64,000 bases of DNA. Source: Dasyornis broadbenti. Its lineage: Eukaryota; Chordata; Aves; Passeriformes; Dasyornithidae. Under the pieces are notes generated by a model. It saw only the letters and a program-made list of their open reading frames with translations. It ran no database searches and was not told the origin of the DNA. The DNA is taken from the NCBI GenBank assembly GCA_013397935.1, contig VZRN01005379.1:138432-202431 (forward strand). Reading direction: 5' to 3'. A program made the translations under genes and the position numbers. Positions 35,291 to 49,312 of the stretch are shown here, one piece after another (the first letter of the stretch is position 1; each line of letters begins with the position of its first letter).

Positions 35291-38116
35291 CTAGCTATCG
35301 TATTTATTTCTGACTGAAAGCTTTGCCATAATCATGAGAGTATCAAGAGAAAAGGGAACAACCCACTTCTTTTTCAAGTAGTTATGCTCACAATACATAT
35401 TTGTAGACCTCCATAACTAACAGTTTAGTCACCTTCCCTTTCAAACTTGTCCCAAAGGACAAAAAAAATTTATTTCAGGATAAGTGACATGTTTTGATGG
35501 ATGCAGCTGCAGCTGAAAACTATGCAGCTTCTTACTGCTACAATACAAAAAACCCAAGAGACTTCAGGGATCTAACCAGGTATTGAGCTGCACAATTTGG
35601 AAATGTGTTGAAGAGATTGTTTAGGAGGAATGCCAGAACAAACCACAAGCACAGTCACAGCCAGCCAGCCTTTGTTTATACCACAGTACTTTTAAGAACA
35701 CATTAATTAGGAAAAAAACCTGCACAGGCTGTTTCAAACTTTCTTCCTGAAAGAAAGATGAAGGGGGAAGACTGCAGGACAAAGATGAAATACAGACACT
35801 GCTCTTTCATTCTATTTTAAAAATGGTCAACCCTCTCATTTAGCCTTCAATGATAATCTTGAAACATCAAGTTCTCAGAAAAAGAAACAAACCTAGAGGA
35901 GACTGCAAAGATGAGGTAATAAGATAAACAGATAGAAAAGCAGGGAACTAGTAAAAAGTATTAATTTAACAAACAAAAAATCACTGAAATTCATAACATC
36001 TTTACATAGAAAAAAAGAGATTCGAAACAAAATGAGTGACACAGAATACCTTAAAAAGGGACTATAACTGCATATTATACAGTATTGCTCTAAAACCTGA
36101 TTTTGGCTCAAAATTTGAGATTGAGGTGGGTAGGGGAGCACTTACTGACTGCTGCTTGGATCTTTGGATTTTCTGCAAACTCTCCTGGACTTCCCAAAGG
36201 CATTCTCCCTAATCTTGGGTAAGCTCAAGAAATGTTTTTATGAATGGCACTGGGGTTTCGACTGATTAGCTAGGCTGAAAGTAAAATATTTCACTATGTC
36301 AGCAAGACCAGTTTTTGTCTATCCCTTTAGAATATTTGCATTGGTTAGGGTAACAAAAAAACTTCATTTATTTCTCTATTATACTCTTCTCCTTGACTCT
36401 AACCAAGACTTGCAAAGAAAGGTAATTGAGATGACTGAGTAAGACAAGTGTTAACTTTTAGCTCTTGAATGTTGAAGAACATTCTGGGGCAGTGGCAATG
36501 GTAAGGAACTACACTCAAAAATACAATTCTTTCTACTGTCCCTACTCTCCCCCATGCAGTGAAACAGAAGTTCCTCTCTGAACCAGTTGTGACATGTCTT
36601 GCAACCTCTACTGAACTATTGATGTCAAAGGCTTCCAAATCAATCCTTTCCTGCCAACAGAAACAGCTAGTCTGACAGAGGAATTACTTGGTGGTGATCT
36701 ATGACCTGTACTTATATATTTGTTTGCATTAGATAACTATTTAAAGTTGCCCTGCCTTATCCCAAAATAAAGGCTGTGTCTATGAATCAGCTTGCTCATG
36801 AGAGTTCATTTCAGTGTTAGGTTTGATGCAGCGCTAGACTTGTCTTGCCAGGAGACTCACAAGCTCTGAATAATTCAACATATTCTTTTATAGTATTCAA
36901 GTCAATTCCTGATTATCTACAGAGAATCTGAACTTTTGATCAATCAGTTCAGGCATGTTACTTCAATTTTAACACAGTTTGTCAGCTCAGGCAAAACTTG
37001 TCATTGCGGTTGTTTTTAGAACCAATTATGATCAAAGAACAGAAGCAGCTACACCTTTTTTTAATGCACTGAACAACACCTGAGGCTATGAGCCCTGGGA
37101 AACTATTTTTTTTCCCTGTGGAAAGGTTGTGTATTTCAAGAAGGGAGAACAACACCTTTAGCATTTGTTCAACTAAAGATTCTACCATGTTGCAGTGAAT
37201 ATTAGAACCAGCACAGGTTCCACACAATTTTACAGCTTTTCAGGAAGCCAGGGGCATTTGCAGGAATACTGTCAAATCACCACAAAAGGCAGCAGGCCAG
37301 ATGGGCATCACAGATTTTGGCTCAGTGCTGCTATGGCCAAAGGGCAACTAATCCCAACAGAGTCATCTGGATGCTTCTCAGTCCTCCCCACTCAAAACTG
37401 GCCTGAATGAAACTTCACAACTCAGGAAAATTAATTTTGGCCTTGCATTCTGAATGTTCCTAATAGCCTATTCTTCCATAACACAACTAATCCATCTCAT
37501 GATGGTATGAGAAGTAGCTCTTGACTTGACAGACTATATATAACTAATATTGCCAGAACATTGATAACGAAACTAGAAGGAAGAAAAAAAGTCTATGTTG
37601 CATGCCTTAACTGAATAAAAGCTGGCTCTATAAAAATGATGACCATGTAAAAAGTAAGGGAAGGATCTTTACTAAACAAGTCTTACTGCGACGTGCTCAA
37701 CCAACCATTCTTTCCCCTAGAAGATGGAAGAGCAAGTGAAGCCATCACTTGCTAGCTTTCAGGTAACAAAAGGAACAGCAAATAACCAAACAAAATAAAC
37801 AATAAAGACCAATAACACACAGTCATCAGAATTACTTTTACAAAATTAGTTTAGAGGTCTCCATCATGGTCTATTTTATGTAGAAAACACATGAGCATCT
37901 TTCTAGCCTTGCAGGCAACTGTGGGGAGAGCAAGATAAGCAGCAAACTACTGCAAAAACAGGGATGTGAAATGATGAGACAGTAAAAGAAGAGTGTTCAT
38001 TTTGACAGTGCAAAGCAAAACCTCAGAAACTACACATTAAAAAAAAAACAAAACCAAGATCTAATCAAAATCTGCATATGAAAAATTGGAACTAGCAGAT
38101 TTAAATACAACACTAA

Positions 38117-38608
38117 TGTATTGGGTCTGGCTGAGACGGAGTTAATTTTCCTCAAAGCAACCCTCATGGTGCTGGGCTTTGCACGGGTAACTAGAAAGGT
38201 GTTGATAAAATACCATTGTTTGGGAAAGATTTTAGTAGAGGCCACAGCCAGGCCAACAGACCCAAACTGATGAAAGGGATGTTCCATACCGTATGATATC
38301 CACTCAACATTAAAAGGTAGGAGAAAGGAGGAGAAAGGGGGTGAGGACACACATACACGTTTGTTTTTCATGACTTTTGTCTTCCAGAGCAACCACTACT
38401 TGAGCTGAAGTCCTACTTCCTGGGAAGTCGCTTGGTGGTGGGAAGTAGAGAATATTTTGTTTTCCTCTGCTTCCGCACAACCTTTGCTTTTGCTTTATTA
38501 AACCGCCTTTGTTTTGACTTATGAAGTTTTTTTCCATCCTGATGAGGAAATGGAGGGATAGAGCAGCTTGGTGGGAACCTGGTATCCAGCCAAGCTCAAT
38601 CCACCACA
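38117..38608 (+). mobile_element. Solo LTR, avian ERVL-like, with near-perfect 5-bp target duplication
   Basis: Starts TGTATTGGGTCTGGCTGAGA and ends ...CCACCACA, fitting TG...CA LTR termini. Internal landmarks of the avian family are GGTGTTGATAAAATACCA, a TTCCATACCGTATGATATC-type block, TTGTCTTCCAGAGCAACCAC and a TTTATTAAAC poly-A-signal region. Flanks are ACTAA (38112-38116) and ACGAA (38609-38613), a 5-bp target duplication with one mismatch. There is no internal retroviral gene, so it is a recombination product. It lies opposite to PAM. Confidence 0.88.
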
Positions 38609-40100
38609 ACGAAATCAGTATTTCATTGTTTGACAGGTAGGTGTTAACTACAGCAACCAAGAACAAAAGCAACATTAGCTGCCACACCGCACAGACTGCC
38701 ACTGGTGAGTCTTCTGCTGGGAAAAGTGAAGGTGCAACCAGGGAGCTCAAACTACCTGAACCCTAGACTCAAAGTAGGGATTTGAGTCTGATTCAGTTTG
38801 GAAGAGCTTTGTTTTTTGGCTTTGAGTCCATCTCTGCTACGACATCAGTTAGATGTGACTTGGGCATTGGTCATAACTTCATCTCAACACATGCTCCTGA
38901 TCAATCTGTAACAACGTAATTCTATCATGTATGAATTATTCCAAAGCTCTAATAAAACTACTTCCAAAAATAAGAAAACATGAAAACATCTACTCAGTTT
39001 TAAATAGGACCCTTACCTGTTTTTAAAAGGCCAGAATGGAGAAGTTTTATGTTGGTGTATTTCTCACATTAAAGTATTCTAATATATTCTATCATGTAAG
39101 ATACAACACAGAAAAGCTATCTGCTGGGAAAAGAAATGAATAGCAATTCTGTGCTTTCAGTTTTATTTTGGTGTGAACTTCTTAAGCATCTGCTTTTCTT
39201 GCATGACTATGTAAGATTACATTTTTAATATTAGAACTATTGGTTGATATGTAAATGGGAGATAAACTTTTGAGGAAAATGTATTGTGTATGTTTAAAAT
39301 ATTAATCAAATCATCTCCCCAAAACAGGCATTCAAAATGGTTTGGGGTATTTTTCCTGGAAATATGTTATACTATACTATTAGTATATCAGTTTTAAATT
39401 CCAGCTCTAGTTACCTTTTTGGTAAATACTTAAAAGATAAATTATGATTACACAACTCTATCAGAACACCTATATTGAAATTGTTCTACAGTTCAGAATA
39501 AATCCTATAACCTTTGTAGCATCAGCAAAAATACCTCATCTACTCTCTCTTGAAAACCTGGAGAAACCTAGACAGATGATTAATTTCCACTCACCTTCAC
39601 ATTTTCTTCACTTTGCCTCCCTGCACCTATTTTAGTGGCATTGGGTGTTTCCCTCGGCTCTCACTGCTCAGGCATTTTGAAGGGCAAGTCAACTACCAAA
39701 CCACTTGATAAAGAGAATTTTCTTCAGCTTATCCTTTGCTCAGTTTCATTCTGAACACCTGCTACACAACTTCATACACAGAAAAGCAGCCAGCAATAGG
39801 TGAAGCTTAGATTTCTTCGTATTCAGTGACATTGCTCACTCCTGTCTCCTCCCTGAAGACAGTCAACTGGTCATGAACAATCAGAAAACAGGTATTTTTA
39901 CCACTTTATGGAGGAGTTAGTTAAAAAAAAAAACAAACAAACACTGGAAATGTGGAAAGACTAGACTGTTATACACATTTCTTCTTCATTCCAAATTTTC
40001 CTACTTTTCCAAGAAATTGTGGCACTAGAAGAGGTTTATATGGAATCAATTAACACTGAAAAAGAGTTGGGTAATAACAAAAGCAAGATGCAGCTCTTAC

Positions 40101-40188
40101 CAGTAACTTTCAGTAGAAGAGGGTTGGTTACATCCAAAGAGTAACATGTGATGGACTGTGTCCATGCTGGCATGAGGCTTAAAGTCAA
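40101..40188 (-). CDS. PAM: PAM exon: PHM core, CuA ligands HH
   Basis: Encodes DFKPHASMDTVHHMLLFGC followed by NQPSSTESY, then two bases of Trp. The HH pair (residues 103-104 in this assembly) matches rat His107/His108, two of the three ligands of the electron-transfer copper CuA. The cysteine of LFGC is rat Cys114. Acceptor TTTTTCAG and donor TG|GTAAGA are strong. Two bases are carried in and two out, and the reading frame is kept. CNQPSSTES differs from human CNMPSSTGS by two residues. Confidence 0.96.
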
Positions 40189-43100
40189 CTGAAAAATAAC
40201 ATGGCAAAACAAGTAAGCTATCCATGATCTCACCATAAGTTACATAATCAAGATCACCTTGTGCCATTTTTTCCCTGTAATATTACAAATAAGGTAAGTA
40301 TGTCCCCACCCACTTATTTGCCTTCTGCATTCCACTTACACATTTTCCTTAAATTTTTATTCAACAACCTACTTTCCAAGCTAAAACACTGTACCTCATT
40401 TATTCATTAAGGAAAGGAAATTCTATGTTCCCAATCAAAACCACTGTATTTCCCCCAAAAGTTAAATATGATACAGTTAACATATAAATAGATGCCAAAC
40501 CACAAAGTTTTACTGTCACCAGTCTAATAGCAATTTATCTTTGAAAGTTGCACTTGTGCTTTATAATACTCTCCTACTTCTTTTGTACTTCATAAAAAAT
40601 ACAAACAGGCAGTAAGTTACAGTTAAGAACAACTAAAATATTATGTATTAGTAGTATCTTCTTCCAGTATTCTACCTGGCTTACATTTTTCCTGCATCTT
40701 TCTTGGGACAACAGTTCCAAGAAGGTTGATTCTCACTAATACATCAAACCCTTTGGAACGGAAAACAAGATTTGTGTAAAGTCAACATGATCTCATTGCC
40801 CATAAACTTCTCATTACTAGAAACTTAGATGTGAATGTTCACCTCTCAAATGTGTGCTCTTTATCCCATGCCACAGATAAAACACTGGCTTGGTTTCTCA
40901 AGCACTTGTGATCCTATTTAGCATAGTAAAAAGTTTACCAACATAATTTTAACATAGAGCTGTGGCGGGGTTCCTGAAATGAATGATGTATGGGGGTTTT
41001 GTCCCAGTTACATGAGAGAAAAAAGAATGAAATAGCTTCTAACCCAATTTCTGAAACAGAAGTCTGTTATGGAAAGTAAGGAAAACCAGCCAAAAGTTAA
41101 GGCATGCAAGTCAAGTTTTAGCTTGAAAATATAAGGCAAATATAAGACTGAAATCAGCATGGCACAGCTGAAGGCTTGGTTTGGGAAGTAAGAGATGTAT
41201 CCACATGCCCTGGGAAGGTACTTTGAGTGCCATACATGGATTCAGAAGTACAAAAGTTGCCAGGACGAATGAAGTCTAGAGACCACCTAATATCTTTTCT
41301 TACAAGCAAATTCCTATGTATTTTCCTACAAGCAAATTCTACTAATTTCATCGATAAAAACTTAATGTCTGCTACAGCAAGACTTTTTGTTTTGATGGTT
41401 TTATCAGTTACCACTAGCAGTGAAATTATGGTTTACTCTCACATGGCAGAGGTAACGTGTCATTTTATGTGGACTTCCCACCTTAGTTTTGAGGTGTTTG
41501 GGGTGTTTTAAGCTGCTATTATCAATCTAAGTGAGAGAATTAATTTCCAAAGGGGTTTATAAGCAGTTCACACATGTGAAGCTTCATTAACTTTATTGTC
41601 AGAATTAACACCTGTATTATACAATTACATTAACATACTGTATTATACTTTATTAAACAGTACAAAATGTACTGTAAGTATGACCAATAAGACAGCCTTC
41701 AATAAAGGTAAAATTGAAGGTTAAGCCTGTTAGTTGCTAAAGGCACCACTTGTCCTGCTGCTTAATATCATTTAACTGTTTATTTTTATTTCTCTACCAC
41801 TCTTCCATTGCGAGTATTTATTCTGATGAGTGTTTCAGGAAGTCTTTTATTCCCTCCACACAGTGCCTATTACAATGATATGCTAGTACATGGACGGGAT
41901 CTTGAAGCACTATTATAAAACTTATTAGAAATACCTTAGTAAATGCTATTCTTACTAAGAGAAAATAATGCACCAGAGCTAACAAAGCAAAATCAGATTT
42001 CTAGCATACACTATTTTAGCTGATATACCTCATCATTGCTTAAGGAAGCATTGAGAAATCTCTCAGTCAGCCTATGAGCTTAAGAGAGCTTTGTACAGGT
42101 GGTTACATTATGGTTCCTGTATAGCTATTTTCTTAGCAGCACACCCAGGCATATAGTCTTACAAAGAGACGGTTAAAACAAACAAACAAAAAAATCCATC
42201 TAAAAAATCCTATGTTGAAAAAAATCATACAGATTAATGTGGGATTCAAGCCAAACGCTATACCTGTCACAGAATGAGAAAGTGCCCGGGGTTTGAAGGG
42301 ACCTTAAAGATCATCTTGTTTCAATTCCCCCTGTCATGACAGAGACACCTTCCTCTAGTTCAGGTTTCTAAAAGCTCCATCCAATCTGGCCTTGAACACT
42401 GCCAGGGATGGGGCAGCTACAATTTCTTGGGGCAGCCTGTGCCGGAACCTCACCACCCTCACAGGAAAGAATTTTCTCCTAATAGCTAATCCGAACCTAC
42501 TCTTTCCATTCTCCCTTCTCCTGTCACTCCATGCTCTTGTAAAAAAAGTCCCTCTCCATCTTTCTTGTGAGCTCTCCTCAGGTACTGGAAGGCCACATTT
42601 AGGTCACCCAGAAAACTTCTCCAGGCTGAATAATCCCAATTCTCTGAGCTTTTCCTCACAGCAGAGCTGCTCCATCCCTCTGATCATCTTGGTGCCACCT
42701 CTGGACTCTACAACATCTCCATGTCCTTCCCGTGCTAGGAACTGTCACTACCAAAGGCTTAAGAAATATTAAACAAAAGTCTTATTTTCCTAGTTGACAG
42801 CCTCCACATTTTACAATAATGAGCAGAAGATTTCTCAATAGTAATTATTGAGGAATTAATCTTTTTAATGCATGGAGGAGTGACACAAATGATTACTAAA
42901 ATAAGAGTAGCAGTTTTGGTATACATACTAAATTGAAGTTGGACTTAATTTCTTGATCAAGTACTACTTAGAATTGCAAACTCCACTTAGAACTACAAAC
43001 TCCAGGAGAAACAGGAATGAACAGAACATTACATCAGTTTAATCTTAACAGTATGTATTCAAGCTATGTATTTTAAAAAGTATTTTCTAAGCTAATATTT

Positions 43101-46100
43101 AAAAATAACAATTCAATTCAAGTTGATAGATTTTTTTTTTTTAAATATTGATGTCATCTCTATCACAGAATTAAATATAAAGAAATTTATCAAGAATTCA
43201 GTGTCCTGAGCCTGGCAAATTAGGGAGACATTAGAGGCCTCCAATACAGTGAAGACATCACTGCTTGGTAATAGGAGAGTTTATACATGCCAAAATAGAG
43301 TAACATACCTAGAGCTTCTCCAAGTCCTTTATGCATGAAAAGTAATAAACCATCTAATTACTTCAATTTGTGTTGCTGAATGTAAAAGGCTAAATTTCAT
43401 TTCTACAGCACAATCTGACATACAGGGACTTATCATGAGTCAGTAAGAAAAAGACATTTATTTACTGGTCACCCATGTGAATGAATGTAAGCAGGTGAAG
43501 ATGACAGTCAAGTTTATTGGCTAAGTGGCCTGCTGTCAGACTCAATTTTTCTGAGTGTCTGTAGAGCACCCTTTAGCTATCTCTACAGCTTAGTAATGAA
43601 AAACTGATTTTTACCAATGCCTGCACTATTAAAGACTCAACTGAGTCTCATGTTTGGCTACTTATTCATAAATATTAATCAAACATGATGCAGAAGAAGA
43701 AAACTGGAAATTTATGTTTTAAAAACATAACTGGAGTGATACTTTCTTGAAAAATTACATATAAATCTCACTCACTAAAAACGTTTTACATATTAATCTG
43801 AAAGCCATTTCACTTCAAAGGAGCAAAAGGTATGTTCCTAACATAAACCTAAATGTACACCGACCCACCTCACAAAAAAGCACTCTCCCTACCCCGATTT
43901 GTGAATATTTACAGCCCTTAGGGACAGAGAAAAAACAACTGATTCAAACAGAAATCTCAGCCTTGACAGTCTGACCCTCCACTAAAGAACAATACAGAAA
44001 ACAGCATCTGGAAAATATACAGATGCATGCCTGAAAAAGACCTATAGGGCAAAACCTTCTCTAATTCTTCTTCTATCTGGTGACATTTCATTAAGTAGTT
44101 TGATCACTTCCTTCCTCTCATAATATCTGAGAACCAACTCTGAACAAGTTGGTGAATTCTGGTACAGTATCCTCCAGTTCTGGAGTACAAAGTTATATCC
44201 ACTGTTCTGTGCAAGCATGGATGTTTACTGGTTTCTTTTAGGGGAACAGTGAAGTTCAAGTCTCAATTTGAAGTCCTTAAACACAAATTTAATAAAAATA
44301 CTGAAAAAAATGTTACAGAAAAAATTTCATGCTTATTAACAAATGTAGTTCTGCCCACATACAACATTAAAATAGAAGCTCTGTCTTCCAAGGCCCTTAT
44401 ATATCACCAATATGCAACAAAAATATCTTGCTGCTGGTTCCATAATGGGGCCTCCTCTTCCACAATTTCTTGGAGGAGGGAAGAAACAAGGTTAAAAATA
44501 GGAAACCAAAATTTAAAAAGAAGAGGAATGAATTAGAGAGTCATGGTGAAACTAAACATACTTGGTCATAAAAATGTCCTTTTAAACCGTAAAAGGAAAA
44601 AGAACACACACAAAGCATTTACTTAGCAAATAAATAGAACTGAAGGCAGAACATGTAGCTTTACCATCAAACTGTCTCAGGAACCCAGTTTATTGTTTCA
44701 GTTTTGTGTATTCACACATCCTCATGTTGAAGCTCTTTAGAACACACAGTCTTCTCAATATATCACCAAAGAGCAACCCAGTGACAGTTCATATGCTAGT
44801 TTTCCGATGTTTTTGTCACAAAGCAAAACAGTATGTTTTATAGGAAGTTAATTACACCATTTATTGGCAATGCAATGAAGGCAGATTCTACTGAAGCCAT
44901 AAAAATATAGACTCTATCCTTTCAAAGAGAATAAACGTTCTCTGTGTGCCAATCTCCTATGCTTATTTAAGCAACAAAAAAACACATGACGCAAGCTAAT
45001 AGCTTCACAACACTTAACAGTATTCAGAAGTAGTTAAGGAAAAACCTCACTAAGCAGCTAATTTCTTAGGTGATGACGCCTATTGTAAAAACCTCCGTCC
45101 CAAAAAAGTTTAGTTTTCTATACAGGTATTTTGTAAGTTAGGTCATTCTGCATTCTTTCTACAGTCTGCAACAGGATATGATTGAGTATACTCTTTCTAA
45201 TGATAAGGTAACTTCTGTTGATTATGAATACTCCAATCTGAGTCTTTTCCATGAGGAACCCTTTCCAATGATTTCACTGAAGCAAGATGGAATGATCACA
45301 TGCTCCAGACTGACCATATGCCAATTCATTTTGGGTGGAAGCAGAAAAAAACCAATAATTTTCTTTTACTTTAAAAGCATACAAAAATATGACTTTGTGA
45401 GGAATGTTATCATGGGAACACCTTATGTTCACACAAGGTGGGTTTTATTAAAATTGCTCATCCAATTCCTCTTGCTCTTCAAAGGTCTACGTGACAGCTA
45501 GAATGGTTTCTCTGCCCAGGCCTTATTCTGCTTTGTAATGACAGGTATTCAAGAACAGTGATCACTGGAAAAGTGACCAAATCTTGTAAAAATCAGGTGA
45601 AGAACATATAAACTTTTAGGTCTTCAGAAAAATATAAAATGGCTTGCATTGCATGATTTGCATTGAGACTTTGCATCACTTTTAAGTAAATTCTTTCAGT
45701 AGGTCCTTTTAAGATATACACACCCTCAGAACAAATTTACGTTCCTTTAACACAAACAACAGAACTAGGTGTGCAGTAACCTAATAATGAATTAAACTAT
45801 AGAAATTTTCACCTCAGTGAAACACTAAATAAAGCTGCCTAAGCAGGAAGTTAGTAGTATTGCTTTTCTGTGAATCAACAAAAGCAGAAGAGTCTGCTGC
45901 ACACACAGCACAGCAAGTATACTTTATCCGAGAGTGAACACTCACTCACTTCTATGTTCATTTTTCCTTCTGGGGTCATACTCACAACCAAAATGTGAGG
46001 TCACCGCTTTACAAAACAGATACATAGAGAAAGCACTGGAAAAAAAATTAGTCATTTTTTTAGTTACTGTAATACAACATGAAAATCAAATCACAATATT

Positions 46101-46895
46101 CTATCTCTGAGGGATTTCCACAAGGAAATCTATATGTAACAACAGTCTCACAATACACTATGTCAAAAACTACATGGGATTCCCACCCCACTTTTTTTTA
46201 AGTGTAGATATCCTAAAATGCAACAAAACTGTAAAGAAAAATACCGTTTCCTTTTACACAGTTTATAGCATGTTCTGATAGTAAAATTCTCTTCAGTCAA
46301 ACCAACAAGCCTTCTCTCTGTCTGAAGAACTGTATGTTCATGGCACAGCACAGTAAAATTTTAAGTACCTCAAAGACTCTCTGACAGCATTTTAAGGTAT
46401 GACAGTATTTCCTTCTACTTATCTGCCATCTTATTCATGCCATGCCATTAAATTAAAAAAAAAAAAAATAAAAAGGGGAGACGGTTTGGTTTCTCCTCCA
46501 AGTAAAATCTTTCTGCAGCCAACACTGGCTGGAAGTGCAAAGGCTTTACAGCCTGTATCAGCAGGTAAATAAACAGTCTGCTCAGCAGTGCAGAATTAAG
46601 TATCCGGACAGAGACAGAAAGCCAATACTTTACAAATGGGACTGTTTGGTGCTGACTGCCAGAGGCATCTGCATGCAGCTCCTTAACTGCTATTACTCAT
46701 GAATCTCTTCAGAAACAGTTTGTTATCTGGACTCCAAGTAGCTCCCTCTAGTTTGTTTCCGCATTAGCCATGACAAATCCCTTTTGGAAAATTTGACATC
46801 CAAAGATTAAGTCAATATGAGTCAACGAGAAAAAAGAAAATGTTCAGGTTCTTCAAAAAGGCTTGCTTAAATTCTTTCAGTTAACCAATACTCAC
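40189..46895 (-). other. PAM 6.7-kb intron
   Basis: Intron between the SDTYLC and VHHMLLFGC exons. It holds an antisense CR1 (42267-42735). No additional exon or other repeat was recognised. Confidence 0.72.
42267..42735 (-). mobile_element. CR1 LINE 3' fragment, antisense
   Basis: Begins CACAGAATGAGAAAGTGCCC and GGTTTGAAGGGACCTTAAAG, the reverse complement of a CR1 3' end. It continues through CCTTGAACACTGCCAGGGAT, GGGGCAGCCTGTGCC and TTCTCCAGGCTGAATAATCCC, all standard CR1 3' UTR blocks in antisense. It has the same orientation as PAM transcription. Confidence 0.92.
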
Positions 46896-46953
46896 CTACA
46901 TAGGCTTCATCATCCACTGGCAGGGGTACTGACATGCAGAGGTAGGTATCAGA
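46896..46953 (-). CDS. PAM: PAM exon: PHM core, Tyr79/Cys81 segment
   Basis: A short 58-bp exon encoding SDTYLCMSVPLPVDDEAYV plus one base. It carries the tyrosine matching rat PHM Tyr79, a residue near the CuA site, and the cysteine matching Cys81. The human counterpart is SDTYFCMSMRIPVDEEAFV, so the exon is the same length with conservative changes. Acceptor TTTTAACAG and donor GTAG|GTGAGT are both good. It joins phase 0 upstream and phase 1 downstream. Confidence 0.94.
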
Positions 46954-49191
46954 CTGTTAAAAGAAAAGAGAATAGATATTACCTTTAAATTGGGAAAATT
47001 TAGAATTTAAAGGATAGAAACAAAGCATCAAAATTCCCTATGCTTTCTGAAGATGAATGTGGGAATACTGAACAAATGAATATATACAACAGGGCCACCT
47101 AGGAGAAACATCATCTACTTTATTCAGATATTTGGGCAAAGATGAGGTATGTTAACCAGTTCGCTATTATAAAAAATAAAGTCGTCATAATTTATCTACA
47201 AGTAACAAATATCAGGCTATAATATCATCAAAGTGGCTATTAGGTTGATATGTACATTATTAACTGTTTTAAACCTCTTTAGTCTTAAACCTTTTGGTTT
47301 TCGGATGGTGGTTTTTTTTTCATCTTCTAAGAATATTTAGAACAACAAATATATCACCTACTGGAATTTCACTACACCCGTGAATTCAAAATCTGACCAT
47401 ACTTTCACTTTCATAAGAACACATCTAAACAGATGAAGATAAATTTCCTGCTATGAATAACTTCAAACTTAATTTAAAAGAAGACACCGTGAATAGGTAC
47501 AAATAATTAAATACAACTGAGAAGGAAGGACAGGTACAATGGTGATAACAATATGTGATTACACAGAGCAGTGATATGCACAGATAAGAAACCATTTTTG
47601 GTGTTGTTGCTAGAAGATGAGAAGGATGAACAGAGGTTAACTGATACAACTGATGTGAATGCCTTTGTGTACTCTCATTACATGCATTCACACAATGAAC
47701 ATACTAAAGCCTTCTAGAAACAGAAAAGGGAATATTCTGTGTTTTCTATTTAACCTGGGTTCTGAAGTTAATTTTTTTTTTAAAGAAGCACAACCTAATT
47801 TAGAATCTTACACCCAAACTTTGAAAGCCAATGGCAGCAATGCTTTACACCACAGTAGAAATTAAACTGTTTCCAATGAATGTTTATGTGTGGTACTTGT
47901 GCCAAAAGAATGCAAAACTTAGGTATAGGTAGAGCACTCCTAAGTTACATAACAGGTTGGTTGCCATTTATGCACCCACAGAACAACTGCAGTTATGAAA
48001 TGTAAGGCAAATCTTGGCCTTCCCACCCCTCCAACAAGCCCAGTAGGTAATTTTAAAAATGTGGGATTTTTGGCAACCTTTCCCCCAGCTTTGCCAACAC
48101 AACATACAAACTCAATTTTTTTTTTTTTTTAATTGGAATCTGAACTGACTGATCTCTTCATATGTGTTTCCTAGCTGTTCAACTGATGGCTCCTCAGGTA
48201 AAATCAATAAAAAGTAATTATAAATGTGCACCTGGATGAACTGGAAGTACTTTTCACTCTTTCTGATGGAGAAGTTTAATATTTTGCTGCAGACAAAGAT
48301 CTAGTAGAAACTATATTTCTGTTTTGCATTTGCTGAAATAATACCTCTTTCTCTAAATTACATGTTCCAGAGGGGTTCTCCCCAATAACTTGAAAACATC
48401 ATTTTCTCTTCACTACTTTTGAAAGTGCTATCTGCAACAATGAGTCATCAGCTACTGCAGCATGACATACTGCTCTTTCCAAGCATCTGTGAGCCTCTAA
48501 AAGAGATGTAGACATCTTAATGATATATATAATTCCCTGCAATGCCTCACTATGCAAAAAAGAAACAAAATCATTCTTTATCTTGCTTAACTAAATTACA
48601 TGTAAAAATGACAGTGGAATCTCATGGCTTTTACGTGAATCCTAAAAATGCTACTGCTATGTTTAAAAATCTTAATTGTCTTCACTTTTACTCACTTGGC
48701 TCAGTGGAATATAACTAACTTCATGCCTGAAAGAATATACCATCATAACTTGTTTATAGTAGCTTTCACAGTATTTTGAGAGTTAAAAATACTGGGTCAG
48801 AAGTACCACCTCTTTTAAAATGCGTTTTGGTTGTTTTCTCTCAGCTTGCCGAAGTTGTGGCAACATACAGTTTAATGTAACTAGATTCACTGATGCACCA
48901 TCTGACATTTGGTGTAAACTGCTACTCCATGTCTTCTTAGCACAGCTAGAAATATCTCACATTATAAAACTTCCAAAATTCAGTTTATGAAACCAACATT
49001 TTACAAACAAAATAATTAAATGAAAATATCTTTTTCTCATTTGAGATTACTTTTCTCTGAACATAGATATGTATCTATGAAAGTTACCCTGATTTTTTTT
49101 GTTCATTGTCTTTGAGTGATATTGTAGGGAAGGCTTTATTTTCCTAGCTTATTAAAAGAAGAGTAAGTGACAAAAACTGCAATTCTCTCAC
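46954..49191 (-). other. PAM 2.2-kb intron
   Basis: Intron between the pro-region exon and the SDTYLC exon. Nothing recognisable inside apart from short T-runs (for example 48118-48130). Confidence 0.7.
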
Positions 49192-49312
49192 CTGCTTAGG
49201 TGTCACTCCAGGCATGCGAATGTCCAGTGCAAAATCTGACAGACCAAGAGAAATCACTGGCTGGTCGCTTCCAAGGCATTCACCAGAAAGAGATCTTGTA
49301 GTATCTTTGTAT
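49192..49312 (-). CDS. PAM: PAM exon: pro-region and start of PHM core
   Basis: Forty codons after one completing base (residues 31-71). It reads YKDTTRSLSGECLG and ends DFALDIRMPGVTPKQ, the start of the PHM core. The cysteine in ECLG corresponds to rat Cys47, which pairs with Cys186 encoded several exons later. The mammalian segment FKRFKETTRP aligns with KRYKDTTRS here, including the basic residues near the propeptide boundary. The acceptor is TTTTTAAG and the donor CAG|GTGAGA. The segment after ECLG (SDQPVISLGL) differs clearly from mammals, which is normal for this loop. It ends in phase 0. Confidence 0.95.

Larger units (their letters stand above)
33669..40100 (-). other. PAM 6.4-kb intron
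   Basis: Intron between the VHHMLLFGC and CDEGTC exons. It contains a G+C-richer block at about 34425-35290 that I cannot assign and a solo LTR at 38117-38608. The remainder is AT-rich and unremarkable. Confidence 0.7.

Noticed and set aside
38030..38750. 120- and 146-aa minus-strand ORFs
   Set aside because: They run antisense through the solo LTR and have no domain.
42392..42772. 126-aa plus-strand ORF
   Set aside because: Translation of antisense CR1 3' UTR, not protein-coding.
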